A stretch of DNA of 64,000 bases from Fallopia convolvulus (lineage: Eukaryota > Streptophyta > Magnoliopsida > Caryophyllales > Polygonaceae). The stretch is taken from NCBI GenBank assembly GCA_964016875.1, contig OZ024735.1:5689338-5753337 (forward strand), given 5' to 3'. Position numbers and translations under genes: made by a program. A model generated the notes under the pieces. It saw only the letters and a program-made list of their open reading frames with translations, had not been told where the DNA came from and ran no database searches. Shown in pieces: positions 21,236 to 33,600 of the stretch (within the stretch, counting starts at the first letter, position 1; every line of letters begins with the position of its first letter).

Positions 21236-24200
21236 GAGAGCGCGGGATTGGGAAAGCTTTTCCGCCATTTCTAAAAATCTCTCTCATAGTTCTCCTGCTA
21301 ATAAAACCCCAAAAATATCTTAACCTAGGTTTTTTTTTTCCAATCGTTCAATCCTTCTTTTCCCAAAGTACTTCTGCGATCCTGTTCAATTGAAATCTGC
21401 AAGCAAGCGATTTCTTCTCTCATTCGAATTTGGTACTTGCTGATTTGGAGGAGAGAGTAGTAGTTCGATGAGACATAATTTCATCTCAAAGCGAATCTGG
21501 CCTAGTGACTCACCTATTCCTGCTCGTTTGAGATCGAATTGGTCCTTAAAGCGATATCGTCTTCTAGTAAAGGTATAGTTCTTGTTCTCTGTGTTTTGAT
21601 TTTTGCTGACACGCCTATTCCCGTATTCTGATTTGTTGTTGATTTTTGTTCCTGCTTGTGCTCTAATCGAATTTGGTGCCTCATGCTTGTTTAATAAAGG
21701 TATCATTCTTGTTCAAGCGAGTTGATAGAGATAGTTAGATAGTATTTGTTCAAAACCACAAGGACTAGTTCTTTCCTTTACTAGGCTTGTATGGCTTTAG
21801 GTAATTTTGCTTGTGTTTCTTTTGTGAGATGTGAGCAAACTTGGTCGATTTGGCTGCTATGGAAGTGTTGAGGATGGATGTGTTGTGCATAGGTTGTCTA
21901 TTTGCAATTGCGTATAGATTTAGTTTGGTTAGTGACTTAGTGTGAACTTGAAATCTAGCAGTGTGAGGGTGCAACTATTTGTGATTTGTAAATTGGTGTA
22001 ATACTGAAAGTATGATGACAATATTTATTAACTTATTGTTGTTTGGTTGTTACTCTACACAAATTGTATATCTATACACAAGAGATCATTTTACAAGTGC
22101 AGCTGTGGTATTTGCACATCCTTGCAATTCTCCATGAACTGTGGTGTTCACTCACATCAGAAAAGGCTGCAGTTTTAGGAGGATATACTAATATTGTTGT
22201 CCTTACCATATAAATGAATTCCTTTGTCTTGGCAGATTTACTTCTTGGGTTTTGGATTTCCTAAAATGACAATTAACTTCTCTACTTGTACCTGCTCTCT
22301 TCTCTGCCTCTCTGTCACTCGTGTTGCTCTTTTCCATCAGGTAAAGTTATTCGAAGCATGTAGACATTTTTTTTTTGCTCATGAAGATCTATTGTTATTA
22401 TAGGGTTTCTTCTTGCCTTCTTTGGAGGGTTGATTGTCTGCTACACGTTTCATGAACTTTCATTACGGTTTGAGCTAAATACATTCATATTTGGGAACAA
22501 TTGCAGTTTTTGTTCACTTTCAAACTATTAGTTCTTTCTTGGGATCTCACATTCTGGTTTTTGTTAGCGGTGTTTGTTTACAATGTTGTTTGTCACACTT
22601 ACTGCTTGGTGGATTAATAAAAGTCATCTATTTATCACCCTGTCCATAAAATAAGTTCATTTTATTCAAATTACAGAATCTTAATTTTTTGCTGGTTAGA
22701 AATGTCTGGTGCCAATTGTTTTCATTTCAATGTTATGTCATGTTATAAGATTTTTTCTAATGGTTGTAAGATAATTTAAATTCTAATGCCTATCATTGAT
22801 GTTTGCTGATGCTATGACAAGTGACGGTGCTTTTCTGTCTATAATCCTAGCTTCTTCCAGTTTTTCAGTCAGGAGCAATATGTAGGACAGTGTTATTTAG
22901 GGGCCTGGGACTGATTTCTGCTGAAATGGTTATCCCCTAGTGCAAGGCTTTACTTAGGTCAGTGTATTGTTTATGTCAGTTTTATCAATTTTATAAGAGT
23001 TTCCTGCTTCCAAGGTTGTCATGTAGTTCAATTGTTTAATTACCAGATTTGTCCGCCTTTCTTCAGTTTTCAGTATGTATTTCTAATACTGTTTGGAAAG
23101 CATTTACATATCTTTTCTTATCTACTATCCTTTTTTCGAGTCTTGTTCCCTATTGTTGGTTATTCTACGTAGTTAGACTCTGTTTCTTTCTGTCTGTTCT
23201 TGGTCATGCTTTCTGAAAGAGAGAGGAATTGCAACTAAGTTTGAAGCCTATCTTACTTCTTGTCCAACTTCTGTCTTTAATTTTTTTTGCATGGATATTA
23301 TTATGTAGTTCTTATATCCCAATTATAGGCTTGTGATAAGGCTTAAAATGACCATCAACAGTCTCTAAATTTATTTTTCCTTCTACACCCTTTGATTTAC
23401 AAAGAATTTAAGACTTCATACCTATAGTTTCTATTTGATTAGTCAAGTATATGGCCTATGGTTTTCTTTGTTGGAGGTGTTTAGCAAAGCAAAGATTGGA
23501 TGATTAACTTAGACAGTTCATTTCATGCATGGAAATCTTATTCTTTTTCAATTGTTTTCCTAACTAGGAAAAGAGAAAAATCATTGAACTTAGAAGTGCA
23601 TATTCTGATCTTTGAAATGGCTTTGTGCAACATTAAAAGGATCCTAATTAATGTTTTTTCTTCTAATGTAAACAAATTTTAGATTATGTATGTGTATTTA
23701 TTGTTGCAGATAGGCAAAAGCGAGCTGCTAATGTTGTCTCAGCTATTGACAAGGCACGTCTTTATCATGGAAAAGGGTGAAAAATTAATACAATTGTAAA
23801 TTTGAGTTAAGCAAATTAATAAGCAGTGTATCACTCATCAATAAGATAGGATTGATTAGGCCAATATAGGTTGGAAAGATTATCTGATTAGGCATGTCGT
23901 CATGCTATGATACCTTTGTTGAACTTCTGCAGATCATTTTGGTCTTAAACGGTTAAACCTTGTATTGTGAATTTATTTTTCTGCCCTTTTTATTGTTGGT
24001 ATATGTTGCAGATGCACTTGATTCATTGAAGTAGAGTTGTAAATGTGTTTGCCCTAATGATGGCTTTCGACATCAGGTAAGAGAAAACTATCATCTTAGT
24101 ATTTGAGTTTAACTATCAATAGCAATGCCTCTGAGATTGTGATATGCTCTTGAATCACCTAAAAGAGTTGATGCTTTCTTGAGATTTATGTGGTGTTGTT

Positions 24201-24530
24201 TTAGTTTTGAGATTATATAGCCACTCTATAGAATTTGTTCATCTTAATGTTCAGGTTTCCTAAGTTTTTGTATGTTTCCTGATGAACGTTAAGCATTTAG
24301 GTGATGAGGATGTTAATGTATGCAGATGAGTACGAATTGAGTAATGTTGAGCATTGATTGGAGAGGAACTCTACGTAAAATGTCTCTACAACTTTTTACA
24401 TTGTTTTGAGCATTAATTGGATATATATTCTTTTGTATCAAATTTTCTTTATTTTTGTCCCAAGTGCAGGTCTTGTATGCTTACAAGGCAACCTCACACC
24501 TCAAAGGCGACCCATTTTCCAAAGTAACAA
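21236..24530 (+). pseudogene. Gene-like captured segment of unknown origin within the CACTA
   Basis: Composition changes to that of a transcribed plant gene: long T-rich stretches and candidate splice acceptors (for example TTGCAG at about 23710 and ATGTTGCAG near 24012). A 5'-leader-like stretch lies at about 21236-21740. The possible exon at about 23711-23760 and the one near 24470-24530 have no open frame I can assign to a family. This is probably the upstream part of the captured gene whose recognisable exons start at 24625, or a second captured gene. No intact coding sequence exists. Confidence 0.4.
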
Positions 24531-24624
24531 ATGTGTCTTAACAAAATGCGTGCTAATCTGATTCTTTCTTCTTGTCGAGTGCTTTTGTTTCTGATTCTCA
24601 AGGAATCTTTATGCTGGTTTGCAG

Positions 24625-25069
24625 TTTTTTATAACTACAACAGGGTCATGGTTCGTTACTGCGATGTTGCTTCTTTTGCTGGAGAAGGTATAACAAGGTT
24701 AATCACAATGTTATTCTCCTCTTCACTCATTATCTCAAAACTGAATTTAAACCAAGCAGAACAAATATATCTTGTCTAGGTACATGACATGTATTTTAGA
24801 GGGCAACGGATTTGGTTAGCTGCAATGGATGAGTTGATGTCTAAAGGAATGTGAAACGCAGACCAGGTTCCTAAATATGTATTAAGTCACACCATTTAGT
24901 TTTTCTGTCATACTATTGTACTTTTGTTGTTGTTTATTTATTTTGAGGCAATTGGACTTTTTTGTGTTGTATTTCAGGCTTTGCTTTCAAGGTGTTCAGC
25001 TGGAGGACTAGCTTTTATACTACATTGTGAATATACATGCTTGAGCGACGCTAGCCCTTTTATTGACAC
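24625..25069 (+). pseudogene. Captured pectin acetylesterase exons (carbohydrate esterase 13 type)
   Basis: Pectin acetylesterases remove acetyl groups from pectin in the cell wall. Three consecutive exon-like pieces with GT-AG borders are seen. 24625-24687 encodes FYNYNRVMVRYCDVASFAGE (family form FYNWN..(K/R)VRYCDG.SF.G). 24780-24866 encodes LYFRGQRIWLAAMDELMSKG, then a TGA where the family usually has Arg. 24978-25069 encodes ALLSRCSAGGLAFILHCE followed by CLSDASPFIDT. The last contains the catalytic-serine motif, G-C-S-A-G-G in the family, here with Arg for the first Gly. It also joins the HCD and CLSDAGFF blocks with the intervening residues missing. Signal peptide, other exons and the remaining catalytic residues were not found. 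It is a broken, transposon-borne copy. The family assignment is firm, and no particular parent gene can be named. Confidence 0.82.
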
Positions 25070-25960
25070 GTACGTAGTTGTTCCAAGCAACTTCATCTTC
25101 TGTAGTGCTTAGTTTTTGCTTTTTTTATTTCAGTAGGTAATTCTGGAATGTGCCAGCCAAATTAGCTTCATGATAGAATGATGTCATTAGTTAAATTGAT
25201 TACTTGGATTTTCTTGCTCATCATTAATATTTCAAAAAATTAAAATATCTTCTACAAATTATTCAATGTTGGAATATCAAGTGGGCACAATTTTTTACAT
25301 TGCAATTTTTTTCTTTTCTGCTTTGCCCCATTCATTATTTTCTTTTTGGCCATTCTTTCTAATTTGGCTCCTAAACTTGCAGGGTCTTAATATTGATTTT
25401 GGATTACTCTCTTGGTATTTGTTGAAGGCCTTTTGAGTGATGGAATCATGAAGCTTTAGAGAGATATGGCTTAGTAAGCCTCTTATTTTACCTCCGTTGT
25501 TAGCTTTCATCTATATTAATTTAGAAAATTTAGGATTGATTCCTTAGCAGTGCAAATTTTGTAGTTTCTCAGGTGTGCATGTTGTGCTCTGGATGCCATG
25601 TTGGATCAAGTTCTAAAGCTGCCATCTTAAAAGTCAGAGCAAGTTCTTTTTTTTTGTACATACTTTTTCCTAAATTTGAAATCCAGTTGAGTTGTATTCA
25701 GTTTGGATAAAGTTGATCCTGTATCTCAAGAGTTTCGTGCACTCTATAATCAACTATTAATGAATTGTGTTTTGATATTATCTAATACTATTAATTTATT
25801 TTTATTAACATTATTTCTCCTATTAATTAATTTTGATTTACACTATTAATTAACGGTTAGAATTGAGCTTATAAATATGGTTTCTTTGTTCTAATACACC
25901 TAGAGCAATTAACTCGGACATTAACCTGTATTATATTTTGTTTTGTAAGCCTATCACTTA
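25070..25960 (+). other. CACTA interior, right part
   Basis: Intron- or UTR-like AT-rich sequence after the esterase exons. A short possible exon after CTCAG near 25572 could not be assigned. No open frame of note. Confidence 0.4.
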
Positions 25961-26401
25961 AAAAGTGATTAAACCGGACATTAATAATCCGGTGTATATA
26001 TATCTAGACAATTATACCCCGGGTTCAAACATCCGGTGTATATATCCTAAATATTATACCCCGAACTTCAATACCCGGTGTATATACCCTAACCATTATA
26101 CATCAGACATCCATACCCGGTATATATACCCTATACATTATACCTCGGACTTCAACATTCGGTGTATTTTTGTTACTAAATAACTCGGATAATTGATACT
26201 CATATTTACACCGGATAAAGATTATCCGGGGTATTAAATATTGCTAATACACCGGATAAATAGATTGGAGGATAAATTAAAGGAGAGTATATAACTCGGA
26301 TTAGATTCGGTGTATTAGGATATTGATCAAATACCCCAGCAACCTTTACCCCGGGCGAGATCTGGTGTATTTGGGGCGAAAAGCCCGGGGTATTTAGATC
26401 A
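25961..26401. repeat. CACTA right subterminal repeats
   Basis: Dense array of motifs CCGGTGTATATA, ACCCCGGGTTC and CCGGGGTATT in alternating orientation, 20-40 bp apart, ending at the right terminal inverted repeat. The core motif matches the left subterminal array. Frames at 25965-26183 and 26206-26424 are translations of these repeats and are not proteins. Confidence 0.85.
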
Positions 26402-26829
26402 TTTTGTAGTAGTGATCTTACCAAATTCTAATCTATAAACTTTAAAATAATAAAAAAAAAAAATAAGTTCACAAATTTTCTTATAATCAAATAATTAAGA
26501 TTCAAAGAATTTTCTTTAAATGATAATAAGAATCCCCCGAAACCCGAGACAGAAGCTATAATTAAAAATCTTTAACCTCTCCTTACAAGGTTTAGAAGTA
26601 CTTCATGTATGACATGAAATAATTTTTTCTACTTTAAAAGTTTGTCTTTTAATTTAAAGTCATATAAATGAGCTTTTAATAGAGACTTTAAAACCTTTAT
26701 AATTCTTTAAGGATGTATATGTGTTTAAAATGAAAATTCTGTTTTCAAATTTCAAAACTTCCTTCCAATATCTTCGTCGCATAGAATCAAAGCATATTCT
26801 ATATAAACGCCTCTCTCTTCTCTACAAAA

Positions 26830-27390
26830 ATGGTACTCACTAGAAGGCTAACCCGAATCATGGACGAAGCTAGAAATGCTGCTCAAGGGCTTGATGAGAC
26901 TTTTTCTCAATGGCCGCTTTTGCCATATGGAAACCCCGAGGATAACCCCGAGCTATTACTACCAGACGAAAATGCAACCGAGGCAAATCTCGAGGAGGAG
27001 AACCCGGAAGAGATATACCTCGAGAAGAGAGTTGATAATTCACTTCACGACCAATCAAGTCAAACCCCAATGGTCTATCCAATGGGTGGATGGACTAACT
27101 GGACCGAAGGAGCGTCATCGGATCACCAAGCAATTGGTCAAATAAGAAACCCATCTATAATGAGAGGTCCAAATCCAACGAGGGTTCATCAGCCAAATTA
27201 CGACTATCTACTCCAACGTAAGGAAGAGTGGTAGGAAGAAATAAGGCCTTACCAAAATGAGAATGCTCAATTCCATACTCGTCCTTTCGTCAACCGTGGC
27301 TATATAACCGCAACCCGTCGACACATCGAGCAGGCCCAATTATTGTTGAACCACGAGAGAGGAGCCCTCGACGAAAGTTTGTTCGACTAA
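26830..27390 (+). pseudogene. Unknown 186-codon frame in element A interior, one in-frame TAG
   Basis: Starts with ATG at 26830 after an A-rich leader (CTCTACAAAAATGG), runs 134 codons to TAG at 27232-27234, and continues in frame to TAA at 27388-27390. The product would be acidic and polar, with clusters of Glu/Asn/Pro in residues 40-75 and a basic N-terminus (MVLTRRLTR). I see no zinc knuckle, no gag helical domain and no protease or RT motif. It occupies the position where gag would begin in an autonomous relative. A possible poly-A signal (AATAAA) lies about 200 bp downstream. It could be a residual gag N-terminus or an element-specific small protein. Function unknown. Confidence 0.5.
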
Positions 27391-29730
27391 GGATTTTTGG
27401 ACAACTTTTATTTCCCAAGCACACCCTAGGCCTAAAATACGGTTTTTATCATTAAGAAGTGTAAAACTCTAAGTAGTCCACTTCACTTGACTATCCATTT
27501 TGTTCTTGAATAGTCAAATTAATAGTATTTCTTTCCTTCCTTAGTGTTATGGCTTATTATTTAAAGCCTTTGTAATCCGTTTCCGTAAAAGTTCTAATAA
27601 AAAGTTTCACCTCTTCTCTAAACTTGCGCGTTATTATTGCTTATACTTGCGAGTTAACAAAAACAACTATATTATTCTTCAAATAGAGAATTACGAATAT
27701 TCTATATTTAATGTCGGTTGTTAGCCATTTACAGAAAATGGTTGTAATGAAAACTAAGTTCATGCGCATTAGGAATGAGAAGAAGTCATTCCAACTAAAG
27801 GTAATTCTTATGTTCCCATAGAGCCAAACATACTGAGCCAGTTACTCACGGGAAGATAGAAATTTCCAAAGAGGACATCAAGGAAGGCTTAGTCAACCAA
27901 TGATCTAACTTGTCTCCACTTAATCCGATCTCGAAACAGATTATCGAGAGGTAGATGAGGGGACAGACAATGGTCTGGCTATAAAGAAGTGGTCAAGAAT
28001 TCTGACCAATGACTATTATAGTCCTCTGCAAATACCTACAAATAAAAGTGACTTGCTCAATCAACATAAGGAATCTTGACATGCTATCTAATGTTTGTCA
28101 ATCGAATAAACCAACCATAATAGGACTATCATGAATGAGAAAGCCACATCATGAACTTTCTCCTCCACCATTTTAATAAGTCGACCCGATGATAAGATGA
28201 AGTTAGAAAGGAATTGAAGTCGTTAAGATCAAGATTTTAGACATGATTGTAAGTTCTCTAAGTTGCCCCAGTAGGCCTAATAGGTCATAAAGTTGCTTCA
28301 TTACTAAGACAGTTTGTGGACACGTGTCCCGATTTGTCGCATCTGAAGTAATTACCTAGGCCATCTTCGATGTTATTTCCAAACCGTTGATTCCATTATT
28401 AGGTTGCCTAGTTCGTTGCACTTTACTATAACCGTCTTCCCTTCCTTAAATGAGCGTATACTTCGGAACCAACCTTTTGAAGGTATTACAACAAAGCATT
28501 AACTTTTGCTTCAATAACCAAAGTGCCTACTCTATCCACGAATGAATGACAATTGTTGGGAACAATTTGTCGATTCTTAATTCAAATGGTCAAACCGAAA
28601 GGAACCAACAATAGAATTCCCCTGAATAGTATTCAAGTTCGGGCACGAATGATGGTTCAAAATCTTCCAAAGAAAGAACAAGGAAACCGTCGGGTAATGG
28701 ACCCTAGTACGCCGATACTTTTAGATGATGTGACAAAGTTGCATTAAGGAGTCCGACAATATAAGTGATGCCAAAAGCAATCTCTTATGTTTCATCGAAA
28801 GAAGTAAGAATAATTGGAACTGACCATGCTGCAAAGAGAATTGTAAAGGATGCCATGTTTCAGCTCAAGTAGAGGTGTCTAGCTGTGCAAGGACACTAAA
28901 GACATTAATGTCTATGGAGGGATTGGAAAGTCAACCACAACCACTAATAGTTCTCCTACGTCGAAATACTTGAGAAGTATTAATTCCACCAAAGCAAAAA
29001 GGGTACATATTGTCGCTCTACAACTCGGAGAGGAGTTAGAGAATGGCAAGAGAATTATAATCAAGGAAAACATCTCATGCTGAGCTGGGAAAAGTTTAAG
29101 ACTTATATGATGAATCGTTCCTCTCTTATGGTATGAGATATGAGAGACTTAATGATCTCTTAGACCCTAAAAGTTAAGGGACTAAGTGTGTCAAGAAGAA
29201 GGCCACGAAGTTTAACCAATTATTGCAAAACGCACGACATGAAGTTTCCCTTAAGACCGAAAGTTTCCATCGTCATAAGAGGATAAGTTCAACCACCAAG
29301 CCATGAAGAAGTTCAACGATAGACGCAATGAGCGAATAGAATATCTTATCCTTTCTCGTGTAATCTAAATATGTCCAAACGAGGGTGCTTGTGACATAAA
29401 TTGTAGGGTTCTCATTAGAATCTCAACCTAGGTTATAATCGAAGCATAGTTGAATAATTTTAATATTATTATCAACTATCTCCTTTTGCAAAGTGTTATA
29501 CTTTGAATTATGTTATGCTATCATAGCTACCTTTAAGGCTTCGTTGGTACTTTCTTTACGAAAGCACTATTCAACCGCTAAGTTTCGATTAATAGATTAT
29601 GGAAGTCATTCCATCTTTTCATAAGTGAATTACTCTTACCACTTCAAGAAATAATTTCAATCGTTTTGCGTATTCGAACTATGGCAGTTAATATCATAGG
29701 TTTAAATATCTTAACATTTTAAGTATATGG
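27391..29730 (+). other. Element A interior, non-coding
   Basis: About 2.3 kb with stops in every frame. One 64-codon frame (28553-28747) has no domain. It may be strongly decayed pol sequence, but no RT, RNase H or integrase motif survives. Confidence 0.55.
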
Positions 29731-29890
29731 TTCACAGTGGCGAATAAGGATGAATTTCTATTTCCCATCTTGATCACATGGTTGAGGTAGAATTTCAGGT
29801 CTTGTTCCTGTGAAGGCCTATATTAAAGGATTATGGTGGAGGTAGTTTCCCCGATACTGATCACATTGGTGAAATGAAACCGCTTAATTC
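29731..29890 (+). other. Conserved two-box segment, copy in element A
   Basis: Begins TTCACAGTGGCGAATAA and carries CATCTTGATCACATGG (29766-29781) and GATACTGATCACATTGG (29853-29869). The order, spacing and flanking words (TTGTTCCTGTGAAGGC here, CTTATTCCTGTGAAAA in C) parallel 9918-10080 in element C. There is no reading frame across it. Confidence 0.7.
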
Positions 29891-30492
29891 TTCGATTTCA
29901 ATCTTGTTTACAAAATTAAAATTTCTTTCTTATAAGAATTAAAACTTACAATATAGAAAGATACTCGTTCTACTTCTCGATAGGTAATATATTCGGATCC
30001 GATATCATAAACATGCTTACCTTCTCTTGTGATATAACCATCACTTGTTCCAAAAGTAACTTCATTAGAAGTTCAAAGTCAAAATTCCCCTTCCAAGGCA
30101 TGGCTCTCACTTTTCAAACATTGATTCCATCTTCGGAATTTAATTAATATTCATATTAAAAGAATTCTTCCGCAATGACTCTATTCTAGAAGTATAGAAT
30201 TGATTATTCATTTTCTTACTCGTTTCCTAGAAGCAGTTAAGTGCTCGTTTCGATTAGGATGCTTATTCTATAAGCAGTCCAACTTTTATGTTGGGAAGGT
30301 AAACCCAGAACTTCCGTAGGTATGACTCAACCTAATGGATAAAACCTCTTGACCCCCAACTACTTCGCTAGCAAGACCAATTGGATTTCCATTCCTATCC
30401 CTTGATTTCGTTAAACCACATAAGGTCAAATGTGGGAATCTTTCTAAAGGTACAATAGTAATTATTCTACTTGTACACTCGTCTCAACTAAA

Positions 30493-30636
30493 GAACGAAA
30501 TGTTCTTTAAGGGGGTACTAGACCCTTTGTAACATCCTCACAGTTGTGAGTGTTAATAGTACTTTCCGTGTTAACCTTGTACCGCCCTAAGTCTTTCCTA
30601 GTTTCGGGGACGAAACTAATTTTAAGGGGGTACTAT
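30493..30636 (+). promoter_or_regulatory. Polypurine tracts of element A (two modules)
   Basis: Two successive modules precede the 3' LTR. The first is GAACGAAATGTTCTTTAAGGGGGTAC followed by TGTAACATCC (about 30493-30537). The second is GTTTCGGGGACGAAACT, TTTTAAGGGGGTACTAT and then the LTR start. The second directly primes the LTR as it now stands. The first looks like an older copy of a PPT plus LTR start, echoing the array in element C. Confidence 0.75.
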
Positions 30637-33600
30637 AGTAATAACCGCAATTTCTAATAAAAAGAAATGGTTATTTTTATTAATTTAATTATCTCTTTAA
30701 AATAACAAGATATTCTTTATTATGATTTGTTCATAATAATAATCTTGAATAAAGCGTAACTTGGTAGCAAATAAAATTTTATTTTTTTATTAAATACGAA
30801 CGATATTTTCGTTAGTTAAAATTTTAATAAAAAGAAGATGGAAAGGAGGAAGACTGAAAATGCTCTCGGTGGGATTTGAACACCCAACCTCATGCATCAT
30901 CTCAACTTAAACACTCCTCCCACACCACCATGCCATCATGTACTTCTTATATCTTAAGGAAAATTCTTCTTTTTTTATCTACTTCTCCTTTAGAAACTTT
31001 CATAAGACATGCATTGGGTGCTTGTCCCATCAACAATGGAGATGGTTGTGAGGTCTTGTCTCTTACACTACCTCCACACCACCCAATCCCTCTCTGTTCC
31101 ATTCTTCCAAGCCACCACCACCCTCACCAATGGCCTCATTTCTTCCGTTTTCTTCAACCTTCTACTTCACCTATTTAAAGGGCACTTGTGAAAGGTAGAA
31201 GAGCACATCATCTCCTTCTCTTCTCCCATTTTCGTCCCCTTAAACACCACAAAAAAATTCAAATTCTTCTTCCTCACTTAAATGTTGAATTTTACCCCAA
31301 AAAAAAAATTCCAGATTTTTGCACAAGTTGTGCATGATCTTCAAAGACCGATTCCGAGCTCGTTTCTCAACCAAATCTTGTGATTCAAGTCCCTAAATGT
31401 AGATGGACTTGCCTACAAAACCCCTCAATCAATCAGACACAAACACCACAAAAATGGAGCCAAAAATGCATCAAAACCAGTCGACTAGGTACAATTTTCG
31501 GGTTTTTCGGGCTGGTGATGAGCGATTTTCTCCAAGCTCGTACGCCTTCGTTACATATCCTTTTCTGGCGGTTTTGCAAGCAGTAGAAAGAGGGGGATGA
31601 GAGGTTTCAGCTGTCGCAACTTACATCCCCTACCCATTACTAGTATCGCCTCAAGGACCGCGCAAACCTACCTCGACGACCAACTTGCACCCACTCCAAG
31701 AGAACGGGCTGGCGACGACCGAAGTTCCCAACCACCGTACGCCTCCTTCAAGCCTCCTTAGCCCGAGCCATTGCCAACAGTTGGTAGAGGGGGTGTCCAG
31801 ATACGGACTGTCGCTTAAAGCGACCCAATTGGACTTCGGACGACGACGTAGTACACCGGCAAAGTTGGCTAGTTGTGCTGATTTTTCTTTCATTTGGGAA
31901 GAAAGAAAAGAGGTGTGGACCAACCACCTCGTTTTGCATGCCATTCCCGTCTCGTTATCGCTCGGTATAACTTTCCGACTCACATTTTAATTAATATCTT
32001 TTTATAAAATAATTTCTACATATATATAATATTTATTTAAGTTAATTGAATAAATACTGTAAGTGGGTTATTAAAAAGGAATTTATGAAATAAATTCAAA
32101 TCCATTATGAGAATAATTTAGGTGACTTTTAGGCATGAAATTCTGATTTTAAAAATATATTAACATGGTTGTATTTGTATTTTTTTGACTAAAGAAATAG
32201 AGTAAGATAAAGGAAATTATTAAAATAAGACTCTCTTAAAAAGGAAATATACTTGCATGTCTTTTAAATCTTATTATAAAGCTTTGGAATAATATTGATA
32301 AGATATTTTGTATAAGGTAATTCAATAAGAATAAGATTGAGGATTAAAATAAATTGATTAAAGTATTTGCATGTAACATATAGGACCTTATATGAACTTG
32401 TGAGTAAAGTATTTTAATAATAATATTAATGAACTTAAATAATCTAGATACACATTTGTTGGTGGATTAAAAAGACTTTATTTAATCTTCTTACCTTGCA
32501 TGTCAATAATTAAGAATTTATTAATACTTTTGAAAATAAATATTTTTAACAACTTAGTACTTAATAAAAAGTATAAGAAATAATATGGATTTAACCAAAT
32601 TATGTAAATATTAATAGTAAGTTTAAAAAGAGAATTCTTGGATTTTCAACTCTTGCATAAAATTTTATACAAATATAATTATTTTTATAAAGTTATTTTA
32701 AAATATTATATTCGAGAATAATAATCAAGGATTATTATTATTTAACACCTCCACCTAAATTATTATTTAAATAATTTAGCTTTTCATAAATTCTCTTATA
32801 AAAAAGGAAAATAAGAGAAAACAAAACCTTAGAAGAGATAAGGAATTTTAATAAAAATTCTTTCATTATCTCTTGTGTCTTTAGGTCGAGGTCTCAATTC
32901 CGTCTAAGCCATCGAATTCCGTGTCGTTTGAAAGTACACACTCGCAAATTAAGGCAAGTGGAATTTCCCCTTGTAGCCTTATATATTCATTCCGTGAAAT
33001 TTCTCGATGTTGGGAACAACTTTTTTGCTAAGTAATAATCGAACCTAGGAATATTGATTGTTAGATATAATGACCCCACTGCTATCGTTATTCCGTTTTT
33101 TATTACTTGGTAGGACTATTATGCTAGTTTTGTTGTGGCCTTGATTGTTTACGATCTCGTTAAGAGAACGGTTACGAACGAAATAGTGAGGGGTGCGGGA
33201 TTAACCCGACGCCTCTATATAACTTACTAAGTTGTATGCCTCTGCGCTTAAAGTACGACTTTCAGGGTCATGATCCATGTCCGCTCCGATTGGAAGGAGG
33301 GATGAGTGGCACTCTAGCTAAGTGTCGGGAACCGAGTTTTCCTTTGGTGGTCCAGGCCATACAAGCCCCCACCCCCTTTAAAAATCATTTACGTAATCAA
33401 TATCTTTTCGTCACGATATAAGATAAGTGCCAATGAACATGTAAAAGACATCAAAACCGGACCGGTCTTAAATGATCGATCCGGCTCTCGGTCCGCTTAG
33501 AGAGCGAGAGGTTATGTAAACTTGCTTGAATTAATAACGTTCCCAACATACTTTCTACTCTAAAAGAAGTCTACAATCTAGTAGCTCTTCTATCGACTAA

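Larger units (their letters stand above)
19381..26414 (+). mobile_element. Non-autonomous CACTA element with captured gene exons
   Basis: Ends with CACTACTACAAAA terminal inverted repeats (19381-19393 and the reverse complement at 26402-26414), flanked by a 3-bp duplication ATC (19378-19380 and 26415-26417), as expected for En/Spm-type elements. Subterminal regions at both ends hold many CCGGTGTAT and ACCCCGGG-type repeats, the usual transposase-binding arrays. No TNP-type transposase was recognised inside. The interior holds intron-containing gene-like sequence, including pectin acetylesterase exons. This is the Pack-CACTA arrangement. Confidence 0.92.
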
